This document shows, piece by piece, positions 60,226 through 64,000 of a DNA stretch of 64,000 nucleotides. The stretch is from the NCBI GenBank assembly GCA_021307315.1, contig JAJSPD010000023.1, forward strand, positions 1-64,000. The letters are read 5' to 3'. The translations under genes were made by a program, and so were the position numbers. Under the pieces are notes generated by a model that saw only the letters and a list, made by a program, of their open reading frames with translations, had not been told where the DNA came from and made no database searches. Every line of letters begins with the position of its first letter. Position 1 is the stretch's first letter. This DNA comes from Bisporella sp. PMI_857. Lineage: Eukaryota; Ascomycota; Leotiomycetes; Helotiales; Helotiaceae.

Positions 60226-60960
60226 TTTGTGCAAAGGGAAGTAAATTTTGTGTATCGCAAACCTCAGTTGTACCAACAATTTGTCTATGTCAAGTTAAGA
60301 TGTATGATCAAGATGAAAGCAGAATGATATCTCTTGCTGCCAGCATCCACTTCGTATTGACTCGGGGGACCTCCTCCACATGTTTCTTGCAGCTCAGAGT
60401 GTTGGTTGGGTGTTTCATGGCCCGCGCTTAGTGCCTATACGGGGACTACGGAAACAGCTACAGCTGCAGCTACAAGGGTCAAACAATCCATCGCTGATTG
60501 AGGGTTGTTCAAAGATACCCAATAGAGAGATCAAATATTCCAACATCGAGGTTGCATTTTGCTCCACCCTCGTCCTGGCTGATATTTGACACGACGAACT
60601 ACCTTTTTGGGTGGTACAGCTTCTCAGCACCTCATACATGCCCCTGCATCTTGCGCAGGGTCACTATTGTTGACCCAAAGGAACGGTTCACGCTAGTCCG
60701 ACCAGACTTGGCGGACCAGTGAGCTCTTCGTCCCAACCAACTATGCGGAGTATCATCAAACTTTCTAATGTAAGATAGGTACTAATGCACGTAACCTTGA
60801 AAAAGGATGAAACTCGTCACAATCAGAAAGTTCCGCAGCATCCCTTAAGGGAAGGTAATACAATCCAGCCATTCTCAACTCTTAAGACATTACAAAATTT
60901 CCACAAACTTCAAAAGTGTCAAAACTATACCCATCAACCGAAAGTACCCGCCCCACGATA
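60226..60960. promoter_or_regulatory. Shared divergent promoter, Hsp70-like and coiled-coil genes
   Basis: 735 bp between two divergent starts. A two-unit heat-shock-type palindrome, GAAAGTTC, lies at 60826-60833; three units are needed for a real HSE, so this may be chance. A short CAGCTA/CTGCAG-rich run lies near 60460. Confidence 0.35.
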
Positions 60961-62562
60961 ATGCGTCAGAATTCAGGCAGCCAAGTGAAATCCGAAAGGG
61001 ATATTCCACCAACACCTTTGGTCTCGGATTCAGAGCCTCTTGACATAGATTCTCCACCAGAGAGATACATGTCCTCTGGAAAACCTTCTTCGCACAGCAT
61101 TCCGCGAGATGTCGCTCATACTCGTCATTCAAAACCCCCAATTATAAGTTCGGATCGGCGTCGTCCATCAGTTATTCAATCACCTCCAAAGCAACCATCC
61201 GAGACACTGGGCCGGCACCAGCAGCAATCTACTAACCAACAGTCCACCCCAAAGAAGCAGTCACCAAGCATTTTCCGGTGGCTCACTGGCATCACTCGAC
61301 CAGATTCAATCGAATCCGAATCGGAACAACAGCTCAAGACGCAGGCAGATGAGATAAGCCAACTTACGAGGCTTCTCCACGAGAAAGAAGATGCTATAAA
61401 ATCGATGTCTGAGAACCATATGAAAGATAAAGAGCATCAGCAACAGCACTTCCAAAACCAATGGCAACATAAGGAACAAGAAATTCAACAGCACTACCAA
61501 CAAATCGAGTCTCAAAAAAACGATACAATACAGAGTCTGCAAGTACAAGTCCAAAAACTTGCATCACATCAAAACAAAACTCAAGAGAAATATAATACGC
61601 TCCATCGAAGGCAACAGGAGGAGTCATTTAAACAGATGGGAACGGGCCGTTGGCTTCCTAGGGAAGAAAGCCTGGTTCTAGCAGACTTTGAAAGAATCAG
61701 AACCCAGATGAGAACGTGGGCAAAAAATGCAGCTATCAAGAATATAGCAGCAATACAGAACGTTAAAGAAGAGCAACATGCGTCTTTAATGGCTAGTTTG
61801 TCTCGTGTGGCAGTAGTTGAGAACAACCAGCTTCCGCACGGATTATCGACACCGAAGGGCCCTTCACTTCTCCTGAACGCTCTTTTGGCACATGATATCT
61901 ATACGTCGCTCTTTCGGGACCCATTTTTCTTTCTCAATAATGACCCTGAGTATGGACCAACGAGAGATGGGCTGGACGACTCGCTGGACAAGATTTACAG
62001 ATTAGCACTAACTTGTAAGTGAGGAGCACCAAGTGATGGAGATTACCTGCTAAATATTTCAGCAAACTTGGAGGACGCGCACATATGGCGGTCCCAAACT
62101 CTTAGGCTTCTTCTCCCCCCACTACGAGCAGACAATACGGATGGGGAGAGGGATTTGCGCCAATGGACTGAGGGGATGATTGCTAAGGTGGCAGAACTGC
62201 ATGCTTCCCGCTTCGCCGCCAGTCCTGCTCGGTGTCTCATCAATACTAATACGGCAAACATCAAAAAGCTCAATTCAATCTATCAAGAGGCCGCATCAGT
62301 TTCATACAATCTTTGGACACGAAAGACAGCAATGAGGCTGATAACTCTAAGTGATATGGGAAGCCCAACTTTTGATGTTGACGATTCGAGACTTAAGCCA
62401 CATACTATGGTCCATCCTGACGACCATGATGACAAGCTGAAAGGCAGGCAAATCACGTTGATTGTCCATCCTCTCCTGCTAGTATACGGGACAGATGAAG
62501 GAAGAGATTATGATAACGCGAGAGTGTGGGTACCGGCAGAGGTATGGTTTAACACCAGATAG
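60961..62562 (+). CDS. Coiled-coil protein of unknown function, divergent to Hsp70-like gene
   Basis: 517 residues, exons 60961-62014 and 62063-62562. A disordered Ser/Pro-rich N-terminus (about 1-100) leads to a Gln/Lys/His-rich coiled coil (about 120-225; QHKEQEIQQHYQQIESQKND). A globular domain follows, beginning GRWLPREESLVLADFERIRT and going through TWAKNAAIKN to LIVHPLLLVYG. That last domain pattern occurs in many fungal hypothetical proteins, but no function is known to me. Start ATG 60961 is the first in frame; an open stretch before it lacks ATG. The divergent pairing suggests a shared job with the chaperone-like gene. Confidence 0.85.
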
Positions 62563-64000
62563 CCCCTCGTAGTGTCCACCAACGGCCTGGAGATTTGTAA
62601 TCGTGAAGTGCTTGGATCAGTGCGACTGAGGACACTGAGGTGGGGATGGGATCACTCTGGAAGCGAAACTAATGGATACTGACATCTCACCTGGGCTGCC
62701 GTTATAAAGAGAGAGGGTGTCACAGCTTTGTATTAGGTCGCAGACTCGGAGCTGCCAAAATTTCACGCCGTTTGATACTGTATGTCCTCTCACATTACAC
62801 TCCAGACTTGGGACCCGATGATATCTCGCAGTCATACACTCTCATACTTGTTGTTGAAATAACCCTTCATGCCTGTATGACGATGGCAACAGGAAGCGAG
62901 GGTTCAGGGACAGGTGGATCTACACATCGCCTGATAGATGTGCCCCTTTTCAAGAGCGCCGAAGAGTTGTGCAACTCGGCTTCGTGGACTAGACTAGCCT
63001 CCATCCGTTTGGTCCTGAAAATCAGATCTAAGCTTTATTTCGGGCCCAGTTGATCTTAAATTAACTAAAGTAAAAGAAACCATATCTATCGTCTTATATA
63101 TTCAGCATATGGATTTGGTGGAAGGGAAGAATAGAAGGAGTATTGGTTTTTGACGTAAAAAAACGTGCCACCCGATCCGGCTATTTCACTTCCAGCCAGA
63201 TACCTCCCAGATAGAGGAAGTTCGCGAGTCCCGCTGAAAGATTGGCAATATGTTTCTAAAACGATCCCAAATGGCCAAAAGCCCTACTTACAGTTCTCGC
63301 AATCCTTGTGTCAAGGGATTACTCTTCGTACTATTCACATGATCTTGCTACTTGCGTTATTGATTATACTAACTTTGGGAGCCATGGAGTTCGGCTCTTG
63401 GCTCAATTGATACGTCGTGACACCCAACCTCTTCGCACTGCCTCCCTCCATCCGGCAAAACATGAACATGCCTAACAAATCATAATGCGCCTTTGCCTCG
63501 CGATTCCCCGCTTAATATCTTATCACGCTCAGAGCTCACAATCCATAGTTATTTTGTACATGGCCTTATGATTGTAATACGTTGTACAAATATTCTCAGT
63601 TCTTATATTTTCTAATCGGCAGCCTCCAAGATAAGCTCTAGATGAGCTTGATCTATAGCGAGGTTGGAATAAGAGAATCAATGATGAACACTCTTCAGGC
63701 CCAAGTAGCTGGTTTATTCCTATGTCCTAGAGGCTGATTTTCATTTATAACCTTTTAAATCTTGCACGTACAACTAAAAATCCGAGCACCGCTCACCCTC
63801 GTGTCCACAGATAGCACGGACACTATGCTTGTCCCGACCCTGCTTTTTGGCACAGTGACAGCAATACCTCTTCGCACTTATATGTCGAACAACTGTAGTC
63901 AAATAAATCCACTAAGAAGCATAAAGATGAGGGCCCGTATCGGAACGGCAGAATCCAGAAGGACGGAGGCGGAAGAAGTGCTGTCCGGAGTACAAATTAA
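62563..64000. other. Right-edge region without recognised gene
   Basis: Open frames at 62772-63053 and 63165-63410 (the latter ending in a hydrophobic helix, MILLLALLIILTLGAMEFG) lack recognised domains, and the second has no ATG at its start. Nothing else supported. Confidence 0.5.

Noticed and set aside
1..64000. tRNA or rRNA genes and CRISPR arrays
   Set aside because: No convincing T-arm/acceptor pairs, rRNA blocks or spaced repeats were seen by eye.

Overview
This is a 64 kb stretch of nuclear DNA from a filamentous ascomycete (Pezizomycotina). Evidence for this is genes split by many short introns (about 48-90 bp, GT/GC...AG), Zn2Cys6 regulators, an RTA1 protein, a UstYa-type (DUF3328) protein, an ascomycete-type laccase ending in DSGL, Atg17, and a Fot1/pogo transposon with RIP-like nonsense mutations. 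A helotialean (Leotiomycetes) source would fit but cannot be proved from the sequence. Most splice models below were built by hand. For all multi-exon genes except the 5'-cut ligase, the first Zn2Cys6 factor and the laccase, the summed exon length is a multiple of three with an open frame, which supports the joins.

Region 1 (1-16 kb) looks like a small-molecule catabolic neighbourhood: a peroxisomal CoA ligase (C-terminal SKL, 5' end cut by the window), an MFS sugar-type transporter, a Zn2Cys6 regulator resembling CTF1/FarA, an SDR with a GC-AG intron, an HSL-type alpha/beta hydrolase, a duplicated EthD/ferredoxin-like protein, a metallo-beta-lactamase-fold lactonase-like enzyme, and an enoyl-CoA hydratase that also ends in SKL. 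A 262-bp MITE with a 9-bp target duplication lies inside it. Region 2 (16.5-31 kb) starts with a 1,834-bp Fot1/pogo element with intact terminal repeats but five in-frame stops. It continues with a second Zn2Cys6 factor, RTA1, a carboxymuconolactone decarboxylase-like protein, a metal-dependent cyclase-family enzyme, another SDR, an SDR pseudogene, an NAD-dependent epimerase-like gene and the wreck of a Tc1/mariner element.

Region 3 (32-48 kb) holds a GPI-type aspartic protease, Atg17, and then a UstYa-family oxidase diverging from a 78-residue secreted peptide with six tandem xYG tripeptides ending at a Kex2 KR site, with a laccase next door. This is a plausible dikaritin-like RiPP locus. 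A 4.6-kb gene-poor stretch follows, then a chitin deacetylase with a C-terminal chitin-binding module. Region 4 (49-51 kb) is decayed coding sequence.

Region 5 (52-62.6 kb) is the most unusual part. It contains a 1,631-residue sacsin/NO VEIN-like protein (GHKL/Hsp90-type ATPase at the N-terminus, DUF3883/NOV_C nuclease-like fold at the C-terminus). An HSPA12-type Hsp70 ATPase lies in tandem upstream on the same strand, and a coiled-coil protein is transcribed divergently from it. The three may form a chaperone/nuclease stress or immunity module; this is inference from domains and gene order.
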